A stretch of 64,000 nt of DNA from Amnibacterium kyonggiense (GCF_004364555.1 NZ_SOAM01000001.1:1-64000); one strand, 5' to 3'; counted from the first letter of the stretch, positions 1-9,477 are shown. The notes: generated from the sequence alone by a model not told the origin. A program made the numbers and translations.

Positions 1-347
1 AGGAGGACGTCGATGTCCTGCCACCGCTTCTCGTTGGAGGACCCGGGCGCGTTCGTGTGGGCGAGCTCGTCCACCAGCGCCACCTGCGGCCGCCGGCCGA
101 TCACGGCGTCGAGGTCGACCTCCTCCAGCACGATCCCGCCGTGCTGCACCACCCGCGCCGGGACCGCCTCGATCCCCGCCGTCAACGCCGCCGTCGCCGA
201 CCGGCCGTGATCCAACACCACCGCCGACACGACGTCCCGGCCCTGCCCCAGGAGGCGGTGGGCCTCCTCGAGCATCGCGTACGTCTTCCCCACCCCGGGC
301 GCGGCACCGAGGAACACCAGCAACCGCCCGCGGCGCGCGGTGCTCAC
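1..347 (-). CDS. kdpD: KdpD sensor kinase, N-terminal part (cut by window edge)
   Basis: This is the N-terminal 115 residues of the KdpD osmosensitive K+ sensor kinase; the rest lies outside the window. The visible part is the cytosolic KdpD domain, with a Walker A-like GAAPGVGKT near residue 20 and the family motif DELAHTNAPG near residue 95. I chose the GTG at 347, which opens the frame 28 nt after the kdpC stop; no in-frame start lies closer. KdpD normally phosphorylates KdpE to induce kdpFABC, and its position directly after kdpC fits cotranscription with the pump. The partner kdpE is not in the window. Confidence 0.9.
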   Translation of the reverse strand, partial: MSTARRGRLLVFLGAAPGVGKTYAMLEEAHRLLGQGRDVVSAVVLDHGRSATAALTAGIEAVPARVVQHGGIVLEEVDLDAVIGRRPQVALVDELAHTNAPGSSNEKRWQDIDVL

Positions 348-375
348 GCCCGTGCTCCGCGGGCGGCCGCCCGGC

Positions 376-981
376 TCACGCGCGGAGCCCCGCCAGCGCG
401 ATGTTCAGCTGCAGCACGTTCACCGTGGGCTGCCCGAGGTAGCCGAGGTCCGGCGCCTGCACCGTGCGCTCGACGAGCGCGCGCACCGTCGCGGCCGACA
501 GGTTCCGCGCCCGCGCGACGCGGTCGACCTGCAGCAGGGCGTACGCCTCGGAGATGTGCGGGTCGAGGCCGGAGCCGGAGGCGGTGACGGCGTCGGCCGG
601 GATGGCACCCGGGCCGTCCGACTCCCGGATCGCGGCCTTGCGCTCGTCGATCGCCTTCAGCAGGTCGGCGCTGTTCGGCCCGAGGTTGCTGCCCGAGGAG
701 GCGCCGCCGTCGTAGCCGTCGCCGGCCGCGGAGGGCCGCGACTGGAACCACTGGGGCAGCGCGTTCCCCTTCGCGTCGGTGAACGACTGCCCGATGAGGG
801 CCGAGCCGACGACCTTTCCGCCCACCGAGACGGTGGAGCCGTGGGCCTGGCCGGGCAGGACGACCTGCCCGATCAGCGTCACGACGAGCGTGTAGACGAC
901 CGTCGCGAGCGTGGTCAGGAGGAGCAGCCGCAACGCGACGGTCCAGGTGCGGACCGGCCCACGGGTGAGGACGGAGGACAT
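376..981 (-). CDS. kdpC: Potassium-transporting ATPase subunit C
   Basis: KdpC (201 aa) is the single-span chaperone-like subunit of the KdpFABC K+ pump. It has one N-terminal membrane helix (about residues 12-35) followed by an extracytosolic domain with the family blocks GSALIGQSF, WFQSRPSA, DPHIS and a C-terminal VNVLQLNIAL. The ATG is preceded by AAAGGA at good spacing. It lies 84 nt downstream of kdpB; that gap holds a long inverted repeat, the only sizeable gap in the kdpFABC run. Length is typical for the family. Confidence 0.96.
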   Translation of the reverse strand: MSSVLTRGPVRTWTVALRLLLLTTLATVVYTLVVTLIGQVVLPGQAHGSTVSVGGKVVGSALIGQSFTDAKGNALPQWFQSRPSAAGDGYDGGASSGSNLGPNSADLLKAIDERKAAIRESDGPGAIPADAVTASGSGLDPHISEAYALLQVDRVARARNLSAATVRALVERTVQAPDLGYLGQPTVNVLQLNIALAGLRA

Positions 982-1003
982 GCGTTTCCTTTCGAGGAGC
1001 GGT

Positions 1004-1060
1004 GTTCACGGATACGGAGATCCGGCGGCTTCGCCGGTGCGGATCTCCGTATCCGTGAAC
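1004..1060. repeat. 21-bp perfect inverted repeat between kdpB and kdpC
   Basis: Arms 1004-1024 and 1040-1060 are exact reverse complements, separated by a 15-nt GC-rich loop. The structure fills the kdpB-kdpC gap. There is no T run on either side, so a simple intrinsic terminator is not obvious. A processing or stability element, or an attenuator that lowers kdpC/kdpD output, is possible. Confidence 0.9.
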
Positions 1061-1065
1061 TCGGG

Positions 1066-3228
1066 TCAGAAGCCGGGGATCAGGCTGATCAGGAGGTCGA
1101 TGAGCTTGATCCCGATGAAGGGGGCGATCACGCCGCCGAGGCCGTAGACGAGCAGGTTGCGCGTCAGCAGCGAGGAGGCGGAGGAGGGGCGGTACCGCAC
1201 GCCGCGGAGGGCGAGCGGGATCAGCGCGACGATCACGAGCGCGTTGAAGATCACCGCCGAGAGGATCGCGGAGCTCGACGAGTGCAGCTGCATGATGTTC
1301 AGCGCCTGCAGCCCCGGGAACACGCCCACGAACATCGCGGGGATGATCGCGAAGTACTTCGCGACGTCGTTCGCGATGGAGAACGTGGTGAGGGCGCCGC
1401 GGGTGATGAGCAGCTGTTTGCCGATCGTCACGATGTCGATGAGCTTCGTCGGGTCGCTGTCGAGGTCGACCATGTTGCCGGCCTCCTTCGCCGCCGACGT
1501 GCCCGTGTTCATCGCGACGCCGACGTCCGCCTGCGCGAGCGCGGGTGCGTCGTTGGTGCCGTCGCCCGTCATCGCGACGAGGTGGCCGCCCTCCTGCTCC
1601 CGGCGGATCAGCGCGAGCTTCTCCTCCGGCGTCGCCTCGGCGAGCACGTCGTCGACGCCGGCCTCCCGCGCGATGGCGGCGGCCGTGACGGGGTTGTCGC
1701 CCGTCACCATGACGGTCCGGATGCCCATCGCGCGCAGCGCGGCGAACCGCTCCACGAGGCCGGTCTTCACGACGTCCTTGAGGTGGATGACGCCGAGCAG
1801 GTGCGCCGTGCCGTCCGCGGTGCGCTCGGCGACCGCGAGGGGCGTGCCGCCCTGCTCGGAGATGCCGACGACCCGCTCCTCGAGCTGCTCCGCGACCGCC
1901 GGTGCGACGGGGCCGTGCTCCTGGACCCAGGCGAGGACGCTCGCGGCGGCACCCTTGCGCAGCGCGCTGCCGTCGGCCTCGTCGATGCCGCTCATGCGGG
2001 TCTGCGCGGTGAACGGCACGATCGTGCGGCCCGGGCGCTCGGTCGGGACGAAGTCCCGCTCCGCGGCGAGCTCGACCACGCTCGCGCCCTCCGGCGTGGG
2101 GTCGGCGATGGAGGACAGCGCGGCCGCCTCCGTGAGCCGCCGCTCCGAGATGCCGGGCAGCGCCAGGAACGCGACCGCCCGGCGGTTGCCGTAGGTGATC
2201 GTGCCGGTCTTGTCGAGCAGCAGCGTCGTCACGTCGCCGGCGGCCTCGACCGCGCGGCCGGAGGTGGCGAGCACGTTCCGCTGCACGAGCCGGTCCATGC
2301 CGGCGATGCCGATCGCGGAGAGCAGCGCGCCGATCGTCGTGGGGATGAGGCAGACGAGCAGCGCGACGAGGACGGTCACGCCGGGCGTCGCGCCCTGCAA
2401 CCCGGCGACCGGGCCGAGGGCGAGCACGACCACCACGAAGATGATCGTCAGCACGGACAGCAGGATCGACAGCGCGATCTCGTTCGGCGTCTTCTGCCGC
2501 ACCGCGCCCTCGACGAGCGCGATCATCCGGTCGACGAACGTCTCGCCCGGCTTCGAGGTGATCTGCACGACGATCCGGTCGGACAGCACGCGGGTGCCGC
2601 CGGTGACGGCGCTGCGGTCACCGCCCGCCTCGCGGACGACCGGGGCGGACTCGCCCGTGATCGCGGACTCGTCGACGGAGGCGATGCCCGCGACGATGTC
2701 GCCGTCGCCCGGGATCACCTCGCCGGCGACCACCACGACGACGTCGCCCTGCTTCAGCTCGGCGGACGCGACGGACTCCGTCTCGGCCCGCTCGACGGCG
2801 GGGTCGCCGGTCCGGTCGTAGCCGCGGACGCGCAGCGCGGACGTCGTGGTCCGCGTCGCGCGGAGGGAGGCGGCCTGCGCGCGGCCGCGGCCCTCGGCGA
2901 CGGCCTCCGCGAGCGTCGCGAACAGCACGGTCAGCCACAGCCAGACGGTGATGAGCCAGGTGAAGCCGATCGTCGTCCCGTCGCCGCCGAGGAACGGCAG
3001 CGCGACGGCGAGCACGGTCGTGAGCGCGGCACCGACCTCGACGATGAACATGACGGGGTTGCGGAACAGGTACCGCGGCGACATCTTGCGGACGGCGTCC
3101 GGCAGGTTGCGCACGAGCTGCGACGGGCTGAACGCGCCCGAGGGCGGCCGGACGTCCTGGTGGTCGTCCGCAGCGGCGGTCGCCGGGGCGTCCGCCCGGT
3201 CGGCGGTGGATTCGGAGGTGGTGCTCAT
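1066..3228 (-). CDS. kdpB: Potassium-transporting ATPase subunit B (P-type ATPase)
   Basis: KdpB (720 aa) is the catalytic P-type ATPase subunit of the KdpFABC pump in the cytoplasmic membrane. The phosphorylated aspartate lies in [12 protein letters not shown] (D339), the actuator loop TGES is at about 191-194, and the hinge motif VTGDNPVTA and the sequence [18 protein letters not shown] follow. The N-terminal 35 residues are a low-complexity hydrophilic extension. The start is fixed by an ATGA overlap with the kdpA stop (3225-3228), giving translational coupling. The C-terminal membrane region is intact. Confidence 0.97.
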   Translation of the reverse strand: MSTTSESTADRADAPATAAADDHQDVRPPSGAFSPSQLVRNLPDAVRKMSPRYLFRNPVMFIVEVGAALTTVLAVALPFLGGDGTTIGFTWLITVWLWLTVLFATLAEAVAEGRGRAQAASLRATRTTTSALRVRGYDRTGDPAVERAETESVASAELKQGDVVVVVAGEVIPGDGDIVAGIASVDESAITGESAPVVREAGGDRSAVTGGTRVLSDRIVVQITSKPGETFVDRMIALVEGAVRQKTPNEIALSILLSVLTIIFVVVVLALGPVAGLQGATPGVTVLVALLVCLIPTTIGALLSAIGIAGMDRLVQRNVLATSGRAVEAAGDVTTLLLDKTGTITYGNRRAVAFLALPGISERRLTEAAALSSIADPTPEGASVVELAAERDFVPTERPGRTIVPFTAQTRMSGIDEADGSALRKGAAASVLAWVQEHGPVAPAVAEQLEERVVGISEQGGTPLAVAERTADGTAHLLGVIHLKDVVKTGLVERFAALRAMGIRTVMVTGDNPVTAAAIAREAGVDDVLAEATPEEKLALIRREQEGGHLVAMTGDGTNDAPALAQADVGVAMNTGTSAAKEAGNMVDLDSDPTKLIDIVTIGKQLLITRGALTTFSIANDVAKYFAIIPAMFVGVFPGLQALNIMQLHSSSSAILSAVIFNALVIVALIPLALRGVRYRPSSASSLLTRNLLVYGLGGVIAPFIGIKLIDLLISLIPGF

Positions 3229-4904
3229 GCGAGTCCTTCGGCGAGGGGTCCGAGAGCGAGGACCGGGAGGTACGTGAGTGCGGTGACGATGAGCACGGTG
3301 CCCACCGTGAGGACGACGAACTGCGGCCGGTGCGTGTCGAGCCCGCCGGCCTCCGCGGTCCCGCGGGTCTCCTGGCTCGCGAACGAGCCGGCGAGCGCGA
3401 GGACGAAGACGATCGGCAGGTAGCGGCCGAGCCACATCACGGCGCCGAGCGCGGGGTTCAGCCAGGCGGTGTTCGCGGTGAGGCCGCCGAACGCGGAGCC
3501 GTTGTTGTTCGCCGCCGACGTGAAGGCGTACAGGACCTCCGAGAAGCCGTGCGGCCCCGTGTTGAAGATCGACGTCTTCGCGACGTCCGCGGCGACCGCG
3601 GGGATCGCGAACGTCAGCCCGAGGCCGGCGAGGATCAGGGTCGGCGTCGTGAGCAGGTAGAGGCTCGCGAACGTGATCTCCCGTGCGGCGATCCGCTTGC
3701 CGAGGTAGGTCGGCGTGCGGCCGATCATGAGGCCCGCGAGGAAGACCGCGAGGATCGCGATCACCAGGAAGCCGTACAGCCCGGTCCCGACGCCGCCCGG
3801 CGCGATCTCGCCGAGCATCATGTTCAGCATCGCCATCATCCCGCCGAGCGGGGTGAACGAGTCGTGCATCGCGTTCACCGCGCCGGTCGAGGTGATGGTG
3901 CTCGTCGAGCCGAACAGGGCCGACCAGAGCACGCCGAAGCGCTGCTCCTTGCCCTCCATCGCCGCTCCGGCGGCCGCGGTGGCCGATCCGGCGCCGGCCG
4001 CCTCGAACGCGACGAGCGCGCTTGTGAAGAGGACGTAGAGCACGACCATCGAGGCGAGGACCGCGCGGCCCTGCCGCTTGTCGCCGACCATGATCCCGAA
4101 CGTGCGCGTCAGCGAGAACGGGATGAGCAGCATCAGGACGATCTCGAACAGGTTCGAGAAGCCGGTCGGGTTCTCGAACGGGTGCGCGGAGTTCGCGTTG
4201 AAGAACCCGCCGCCGTTCGTGCCGAGCTCCTTGATCGCCTCCTGCGAGGCCACCGGCCCGCCGGGGATCGTCGCCGTGCCTCCGGTGATCGTGTGCACCG
4301 TCCGGAAGCCGTCGAAGTTCTGGATCACGCCGGTCGCGAGCAGCACGATCGCGGCCACGAACGCCATGGGCAGGAGGATCCGGGTCACGGTCCGGATCAG
4401 GTCGACCCAGACGTTGCCGAGCCCGGCGGCGCCGGTCCGGGACGCGAGCCCGCGGATCAGCGCGACGGCGACCACGATGCCGATCGCGGCGGAGAGGAAG
4501 TTCTGCACCGCGAGCCCGGCGAGCTGCACGGTGTAGCCCATCGTCGTCTCCGGCGAGTACGACTGCCAGTTCGTGTTCGTCACGAAGGAGATCGCGGTGT
4601 TGAACGCGATGCCCTCCGGGACGGCGGGCAGCCCGAGCGAGTAGGGCAGGAACTGCTGCAGCCGCTGCAGCCCGTAGAGCAGCAGCACGCCGAGCACGGA
4701 GATCGCGAGGATGCCGCGGAGGTAGTTCGGCCACCGCTGCTCGGACCGGGCGTCGATGCCGAGGAGGCGGTGCACGCCCCGCTCGACCAGCCAGTCGCGG
4801 TCGGTGGTGTAGGTGCGCGCCATCCAGGTCGACAGCGGCCACCCGAGGGCGACGAGCGCGACCACCAGGGTGAGCACGGTGAGGGCGAAGAGCAGGCCGT
4901 TCAT
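3225..4904 (-). CDS. kdpA: Potassium-transporting ATPase subunit A (K+ channel-like)
   Basis: KdpA (559 aa) is the K+-selective membrane subunit of the Kdp pump, evolutionarily related to K+ channels. The pore-loop motifs are visible in order: [23 protein letters not shown], a loop near [13 protein letters not shown], and [21 protein letters not shown] matches the conserved cytosolic segment. About ten membrane helices cover the full length. A GGAG sequence inside the end of kdpF serves as ribosome binding site. kdpF ends one base before the kdpA start codon, and kdpB overlaps the other end. Confidence 0.97.
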   Translation of the reverse strand: MNGLLFALTVLTLVVALVALGWPLSTWMARTYTTDRDWLVERGVHRLLGIDARSEQRWPNYLRGILAISVLGVLLLYGLQRLQQFLPYSLGLPAVPEGIAFNTAISFVTNTNWQSYSPETTMGYTVQLAGLAVQNFLSAAIGIVVAVALIRGLASRTGAAGLGNVWVDLIRTVTRILLPMAFVAAIVLLATGVIQNFDGFRTVHTITGGTATIPGGPVASQEAIKELGTNGGGFFNANSAHPFENPTGFSNLFEIVLMLLIPFSLTRTFGIMVGDKRQGRAVLASMVVLYVLFTSALVAFEAAGAGSATAAAGAAMEGKEQRFGVLWSALFGSTSTITSTGAVNAMHDSFTPLGGMMAMLNMMLGEIAPGGVGTGLYGFLVIAILAVFLAGLMIGRTPTYLGKRIAAREITFASLYLLTTPTLILAGLGLTFAIPAVAADVAKTSIFNTGPHGFSEVLYAFTSAANNNGSAFGGLTANTAWLNPALGAVMWLGRYLPIVFVLALAGSFASQETRGTAEAGGLDTHRPQFVVLTVGTVLIVTALTYLPVLALGPLAEGLA

Positions 4905-4905
4905 C

Positions 4906-4995
4906 TCAGAAGCGCTCCGGCTTCACGAGGGCGACCAGCAGGTAGGCGATGGCGGCCACGGCGAGGAGGGCGGCGACGAGGTCGAAGACGATCAT
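4906..4995 (-). CDS. kdpF: KdpF small membrane subunit
   Basis: This 29-residue, one-helix protein ends in LVKPERF, the signature of KdpF, the accessory peptide that stabilises KdpFABC. Start and stop are tightly packed: the ATG overlaps the stop of a smaller upstream frame (ATGA at 4992-4995) and the stop is immediately followed by kdpA. The usual length of KdpF is 25-30 residues. Confidence 0.93.
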   Translation of the reverse strand: MIVFDLVAALLAVAAIAYLLVALVKPERF

Positions 4996-5075
4996 CGCTT
5001 GGCCGCCGCCCGCGCCGTGAGGGCGGTGATGCCGGCGAGCACGAGCACGCCGGCGAGGTACAGGACATCGAGCAC
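4992..5075 (-). CDS. 27-residue single-helix protein heading the kdp operon
   Basis: A GTG-initiated frame encodes a 27-residue peptide, mostly one hydrophobic helix (VLYLAGVLVLAGITALTA) with a basic tail AAAKR. Its TGA overlaps the kdpF ATG by 4 bp. The coupling and the hydrophobic-then-basic layout argue that it is translated. Similar tiny frames before kdpF occur in related actinobacteria as far as I recall. A regulatory leader peptide is an alternative. No clear Shine-Dalgarno sequence is visible. Confidence 0.55.
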   Translation of the reverse strand: MLDVLYLAGVLVLAGITALTARAAAKR

Positions 5076-5148
5076 GGCGAGGACTCAACCGCTCCCCGCG
5101 GGGCCGGGCGGCGGTCTTGACGACATCCATACGGCCCCGGCGCGCATG

Positions 5149-5164
5149 TTTACGTGGTCTTTAC
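5149..5164. promoter_or_regulatory. TTTAC direct repeat upstream of kdp, candidate KdpE site
   Basis: TTTAC occurs twice with an 11-nt period (5149-5153 and 5160-5164), the spacing typical of OmpR/KdpE-family dimers. It lies about 75-90 nt upstream of the first kdp frame and overlaps the 3' end of the neighbouring gene. Assignment to KdpE is inference from position. Confidence 0.3.
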
Positions 5165-5677
5165 GGGACGGGTGTCACCGGGCTCGCGGACGGCCCGCGC
5201 CGGGACTGCGCGCCGCCGCTGCGGCGCGACGAGCACGAGCACCGGGTAGGTGACCACGGCGACCGCGACGTGCATCACGGCGAGCGCGAGGACGCCGAGC
5301 GCCGGTTGGCCCTGGCGCAGGATCCACAGGTCGGGCACGAAGCTCGCGACGGTGACGACGATCGTGAGGACGAGGAACGGCAGGCGCGCCCGCGACCAGA
5401 TCGCCGCGGCGAACGGCCAGCCGAAGCAGGCGAGCACGACCCCGATGACCGTCAGCTTCGCCCAGTCCCCCACGTGCAGGTGGTCGTACCCGGCGAGCGA
5501 CGGGACCAGCGCGACCGCCGCCGCCGCGACGACGGCGCAGGCGGCGAGCGAACCGAGGACGGCGACCACCAGTGCGACGGCGAACCGCCCGACGGTCGGC
5601 ACGGTCGCGAGACCGGGCAGGTCGGCGCGCACCGTCCGGGCTGCGCGACGGACGGCGGGAGGCATCGCGGTCGTCAT
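5150..5677 (-). CDS. Multi-pass membrane protein (unknown function)
   Basis: This 175-residue protein has four predicted membrane helices (about 30-55, 75-100, 105-125, 135-155) and a basic C-terminal tail. The arrangement resembles the DUF6069-type small membrane proteins of actinobacteria, but I do not recognise it firmly. The ATG was chosen because a TACGGT box ends 6 nt upstream, suggesting a leaderless transcript; no Shine-Dalgarno sequence precedes it. It lies upstream of kdp in the same orientation, with only about 75 nt between them. Confidence 0.75.
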   Translation of the reverse strand: MTTAMPPAVRRAARTVRADLPGLATVPTVGRFAVALVVAVLGSLAACAVVAAAAVALVPSLAGYDHLHVGDWAKLTVIGVVLACFGWPFAAAIWSRARLPFLVLTIVVTVASFVPDLWILRQGQPALGVLALAVMHVAVAVVTYPVLVLVAPQRRRAVPARAVREPGDTRPVKTT

Positions 5678-5748
5678 GGCGCGACCGTAGGGGTCGGGGG
5701 GGCAAGAGACCTCGAAGAATCCGCTCGACCTCCGGCGCCCCCGATCCG

Positions 5749-7254
5749 TCAGGGCTCGGCGAACAGCGCCCGGCGCATCGCGCGCCGCATCTCCATCTCG
5801 TGCATCACGAGGTCGGCGAGGTCGGCGAGGCAGTCGAGCTGACTCGGGGTGAAGTCGCGGGGCTGCTTGTCGAACGCGCAGAGCGCGCCGAGGAAGTGGC
5901 CGTCCCTCGTGGTGAGCGGCGCGCCGGCGTAGGCGCGGACGAGCGGGCCGTCGACGACCAGCGGGTTGCTGCGGGTGCGGTCGTCCTGCAGGGCGTCGGC
6001 GATGGTCCACGGACGCCCGGTGCCCGGGCTGGTGGTGGAGCAGAAGGCGACGTCGCGGCCGACCTCCTTCTCGTCCCAGCCGATCGACGACTTGAACCAC
6101 ACCCGGTTCATGTCGATCAGCGTGACGAGCGCGATCGGGACGTTGAGCATGCGGCTCGCCAGGCGCGTGATCGCGTCGAAGGCCTCGTCGGGCTCGGTGT
6201 CGAGCACCTCGTAGCGGTGGAGCGCGCCGACCCGGGCGGCCTCGTCGTCCTCGACGAGGGCGGGGGCGAGCCGACGGCTGCGGATGAGCTCGTCGACGAG
6301 GAACTGCTGGAACCGCCGCGCGGCCTCGACGAGCGGCAACCGGTCCGCCGGGCGCAGCGCGGTCATGCCGGCGAGGATCTCGGCGACCTGCTCGGGCACG
6401 TGGTCAGGGATCACCGGCTGCCGGTCGAGCCGGGCGAAGGCGGACTCGACCACCCCGCCCGGGAACTCGACCCGGCCGGTGATCGCCTCGAGCAGCACCA
6501 GGCCCAGGGAGTAGACGTCCGACTCCGGCCCGACGTCGTGCCCCTCGACCTGCTCGGGGCTGAGGTACGCGGCGGTCCCCACGGTGAACTCGCTCATGTC
6601 GGGCTGACCGATCATCGTCGCGATGCCGAAGTCGGCGAGCTTGGCGACGATCGGCTTGTGGCTGCGGAGGTTCGACAGCAGCACGTTCGCCGGCTTCACG
6701 TCCCGATGCACGAACCCGGACCGGTGCACGTAGTCGAGCGCCTCGGCGAGGTCGAACCCCATCCAGCACGCCTCCGCGACCGAGAGCGGTCCGCTCTTCA
6801 GCCGCGTCCGCAGATCGGTGCCGTCGACGAGCTCCATCACCAGGTAGATCCGCACCGTGTCGTCGGGACCGGCCTCGACGCCCGCGTCGAACAGCGACGT
6901 GAGCGCGAAGTGGTTCAGCGCGGCGATGACCCGCGCCTCCGACTCCTGCACGTGCAGCTCGGCCCCGCTGAGCACGCGCGCGTTGAAGATCTTGACCGCG
7001 ACGTCCCGGCGGAGCAGCAGGTCGTGGGCGATGCGGACGCTCGCGGTCCCGCCCGCACCGATCACCTTCCCGAGGCGGTACCGCTCGTCGAGCACCGTGC
7101 CCTCGTCCAGCGCCTCGATGCTGCGGGGCACTTCCGCCCGCTGCGGCTCGATCACCTGCGGCGCGACCGGGACCCGGCGCACCTCCGGCGCCCGCGTCTC
7201 GGTGATGCGAAGCGGCGCCGCTGCACGACGAGGTCGGGTGAAGAAGGACGCCAC
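5749..7254 (-). CDS. Serine/threonine protein kinase with C-terminal GAF domain
   Basis: This is a 501-residue soluble protein. An N-terminal Hanks-type kinase domain (about 55-330) shows the glycine loop IGAGGTASV, catalytic lysine VAVKIF, HRDVKPANV, the magnesium-binding DFG and an activation-segment SPEQ in the APE position. A GAF domain (about 355-495, LVTLIDMNRVWFKSS and AGAPLTTRDGHFLGALC) follows, a sensor module that often binds small ligands or reads redox state. Unlike PknB-type receptors it has no membrane helix. The GTG start is supported by a TACCTT box 7 nt upstream and no Shine-Dalgarno sequence. The substrate is unknown. Confidence 0.88.
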   Translation of the reverse strand: MASFFTRPRRAAAPLRITETRAPEVRRVPVAPQVIEPQRAEVPRSIEALDEGTVLDERYRLGKVIGAGGTASVRIAHDLLLRRDVAVKIFNARVLSGAELHVQESEARVIAALNHFALTSLFDAGVEAGPDDTVRIYLVMELVDGTDLRTRLKSGPLSVAEACWMGFDLAEALDYVHRSGFVHRDVKPANVLLSNLRSHKPIVAKLADFGIATMIGQPDMSEFTVGTAAYLSPEQVEGHDVGPESDVYSLGLVLLEAITGRVEFPGGVVESAFARLDRQPVIPDHVPEQVAEILAGMTALRPADRLPLVEAARRFQQFLVDELIRSRRLAPALVEDDEAARVGALHRYEVLDTEPDEAFDAITRLASRMLNVPIALVTLIDMNRVWFKSSIGWDEKEVGRDVAFCSTTSPGTGRPWTIADALQDDRTRSNPLVVDGPLVRAYAGAPLTTRDGHFLGALCAFDKQPRDFTPSQLDCLADLADLVMHEMEMRRAMRRALFAEP

Positions 7255-7321
7255 AGGCGGGAAGGTAGCGCGGAATCCGAGCGCGCCGGACCGCGCCCGC
7301 GCGGAAGCGCGTCGCCGGGGC

Positions 7322-8044
7322 TCAGCCGGACGTCGACAGCTGCAGCGCCCGGTCGGCCCAGATCGTCGCGCGCGGGTCGGTCGCCGAGCTGACCGAGAGC
7401 CGGAACGCGGTCCCGTCGCTGGAGACCTGGTAGGTGACCCGGTCGCTCTCCGGCACGGCACCGAGTGCCGTGCCCTGGAACACCCCGTCGCGCTCGACGA
7501 GGGCGCCGTTCGAGACGGCCAACGCGGTGGGGAGCGGCGCCCACGACCCGTGCATCGTCTGCAGCTGCAGCACGGTCGCGGACAGGAAGTCCCGCATCGC
7601 GACCTGACGCTCGCCGGCCAGCGTCGTGAACCCGGGCGTCGGGACGAGGGCGTTCGAGTCGGGCTGGAGGGTCGCGCGCTGCACCGTCGAGCTGGTCACC
7701 GTCGCGGGCGCCTGCGCCGCCTGCACGGCGACTGCGGCGACGGCGATCGCCGGGGCCAGGACGCCGACGATCGCGAGGAGCAGGCCCCGCCGCGTCTGCC
7801 GCCGCCGCAGGGCGGCGACGCCGACGAGCACGGCCACGAGGCCGAGCGCGACGACCAGGAACCAGCGCGTCTCCGGAGCCGCCGGGAGGACCGTGGCGGA
7901 GCCGAGCGCTGCGAGACCGAATCCCGCCGCGGCCGGCGCGGTCCGGCTCGGGCGCACTCGCGGCGTGTATCGACGCTGCGACACCGTGCTCAGATCCCAC
8001 ACCGGCGTGGCGCCCGAGAGCGTGGACTGCGGCCGCGGCGTCAT
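7322..8044 (-). CDS. Membrane-anchored hypothetical protein
   Basis: This 240-residue protein has a cytosolic Arg/Pro-rich N-terminus, two or three membrane helices (about residues 40-60, 65-85 and 92-115), then an extracytosolic domain of about 120 residues without cysteines. I do not recognise the domain; the C-terminal part contains alternating strands such as VTYQVSSDGTAFRLSVS. The ATG at 8044 was preferred over a GTG 18 nt upstream. It is codirectional with the kinase gene downstream, 67 nt away. Confidence 0.65.
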   Translation of the reverse strand: MTPRPQSTLSGATPVWDLSTVSQRRYTPRVRPSRTAPAAAGFGLAALGSATVLPAAPETRWFLVVALGLVAVLVGVAALRRRQTRRGLLLAIVGVLAPAIAVAAVAVQAAQAPATVTSSTVQRATLQPDSNALVPTPGFTTLAGERQVAMRDFLSATVLQLQTMHGSWAPLPTALAVSNGALVERDGVFQGTALGAVPESDRVTYQVSSDGTAFRLSVSSATDPRATIWADRALQLSTSG

Positions 8045-8154
8045 CGTCCCCTGCACGAGCACAACTGTGGCCGGTGCCGCGGCGGACGCGCGCCCCCCGG
8101 TTCAGGTGGTCGGTGCTCCGTGCAGGGTCCGGCGGATTCCGTGCAGCGGGGCGG

Positions 8155-8337
8155 TCAGGCCGCCCACGCGACGACGCCGGCGGACGTCAGCACGAGCGCG
8201 CTGCCGAGCAGCAGGACGGCGACGGCGCCGGGACGGCGCTGCTCGAACCGGATCATCGCGAGCACCAGCGCCATCAGCCCGACGACCGCGACGACGACGC
8301 AGCCGAGCTGCACGACGGTGACGGGAGTGATGTCCAT
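8155..8337 (-). CDS. Small two-helix membrane protein
   Basis: A 60-residue protein consisting almost entirely of two hydrophobic helices (about 8-28 and 38-58) joined by the basic loop RFEQRRPG. A TACCGT box lies 9 nt upstream of the ATG, consistent with leaderless expression. No function can be assigned. Confidence 0.6.
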   Translation of the reverse strand: MDITPVTVVQLGCVVVAVVGLMALVLAMIRFEQRRPGAVAVLLLGSALVLTSAGVVAWAA

Positions 8338-8422
8338 GGCCCGCGAACGGTATCGCCGTGCACCATTCGAGCGGCACCACCCGGAGGGGTGGAAAACCGT
8401 CGACGAGCGCTCCACACGGACG

Positions 8423-9031
8423 TCACCTTCGCGGCCCTCCTGCGCGTCCCGAGCGATCGACCGCCATGCCGACTGCCAGACATGCCGCGACGAGCAGGAT
8501 CGCCGTCGCCGCACCGACCGCGATCGCCGCGAGGACGTCGGTCAGCCAGTGCGCGTGGAGCTCGGTCCGGCTCCACGCCATCGCGACGATCCACGCGATC
8601 GCCGCGCTGCGGACGACGAGGTGCCGGATGAGCAGGACGACGGCGGTGCCGAGCAGGGCGGCGTTCGCGGTGTGACCCGACGGGAACGCGTTGAGCACCC
8701 CGAACGCGGCGTCCGGCCGGGCGCGGAGCGCGAGCGCCTTCATGCCCGACACGTCCAGCTCGCCGACGATGCTCGCGGCGGGCACGAAGACGCCCCAGGC
8801 CCAGCCTCGGACCGCGCCGATCAGCACACCGACCGCCACGGCGAGCGCACTGGCGGGTAGCCCGGTCCCCACCACGCCCAGGGCGGCCGCCACCGCGTGG
8901 GCGGTGGGACCGTCCACGGCGGTCATCAGCGCGTCCCACCACCGGTCGACCGCCCCGGGCTGCGCGTGCGTGACGCGGATGAGGGCCGCGAGGCCCCAGA
9001 CGCCCGCGAGGGCGACCGCCGCTCCGAGCAC
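8423..9031 (-). CDS. PAP2-family membrane phosphatase
   Basis: This 202-residue protein carries the three-part phosphatidic-acid-phosphatase signature: KALALRARPD, PSGHT (about residue 117) and SRTELHAHWLTDVLA (about residue 155). Five to six membrane helices place the active site at the outer face of the membrane. The family dephosphorylates lipid phosphates such as undecaprenyl pyrophosphate or phosphatidate; the substrate here is unknown. A second family member lies at 14.8-15.5 kb. The start codon (GTG) is not firmly fixed. Confidence 0.88.
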   Translation of the reverse strand: MLGAAVALAGVWGLAALIRVTHAQPGAVDRWWDALMTAVDGPTAHAVAAALGVVGTGLPASALAVAVGVLIGAVRGWAWGVFVPAASIVGELDVSGMKALALRARPDAAFGVLNAFPSGHTANAALLGTAVVLLIRHLVVRSAAIAWIVAMAWSRTELHAHWLTDVLAAIAVGAATAILLVAACLAVGMAVDRSGRAGGPRR

Positions 9032-9102
9032 GGTCCATCGACCGGGAGCGGCGGACGGGTCCCGGCGCGGTGGGCGGTCCGCTCCCCGGACCGAGCGGGT
9101 CG

Positions 9103-9477
9103 TCAGGATCCGCTGGACTTCGTCTGCGACGTGCTCGTGCCCGAGGACACCCCCTTCGACGCCGACGCGGCCGCAGCGGCCGCGGCCTTCGCCCTCGCCT
9201 CGGCCTTCCTGCGCGCCGCCGCGTCACCCGCCCGTTTCGCCGCCGCGGCGGCGAGCGCGGCGCGGCGAGCCGCCTGCGCCGCCTGCTCCTTGCGCTGCGC
9301 CGCCTGATGAGCCAGTGCGGTGGCGTGCGCCGCGGCGCGCGCGGCGGACTCCGCCTTCGCCTCGCGGATGCTGCCGAGGGCGCCCAGGCCGAGCACGGCG
9401 GTGGCGGCGATCCCGACCGCGCCGATGCTCGCGGTCACGCCGCGGACGAGCCGCAGCCCGGCGAGCCGCGTGCTCAT
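9103..9477 (-). CDS. Ala-rich membrane-anchored protein with Ser/Thr tail, last gene of the electron-transfer operon
   Basis: A 124-residue protein with one N-terminal membrane helix (about 12-36), a long Ala/Lys/Arg/Glu helix (about 38-108, probably a coiled coil) and a polar tail ending GTSTSQTKSSGS. That tail resembles the end of the first gene product of the same operon (GTGPSQTGSSGS at 12.4 kb). Its ATG overlaps the ferredoxin stop by 4 bp. The shared tails suggest a common partner or modification; a carrier or anchor role in electron transfer is inference only. Confidence 0.7.
   Translation of the reverse strand: MSTRLAGLRLVRGVTASIGAVGIAATAVLGLGALGSIREAKAESAARAAAHATALAHQAAQRKEQAAQAARRAALAAAAAKRAGDAAARRKAEARAKAAAAAAASASKGVSSGTSTSQTKSSGS

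Noticed and set aside
340-3423. Very long plus-strand frame opposite kdpB and kdpC
   Set aside because: It is an antisense shadow of conserved kdp genes; its product is an Arg/Asp/His-rich low-complexity sequence caused by high GC in the third codon position.
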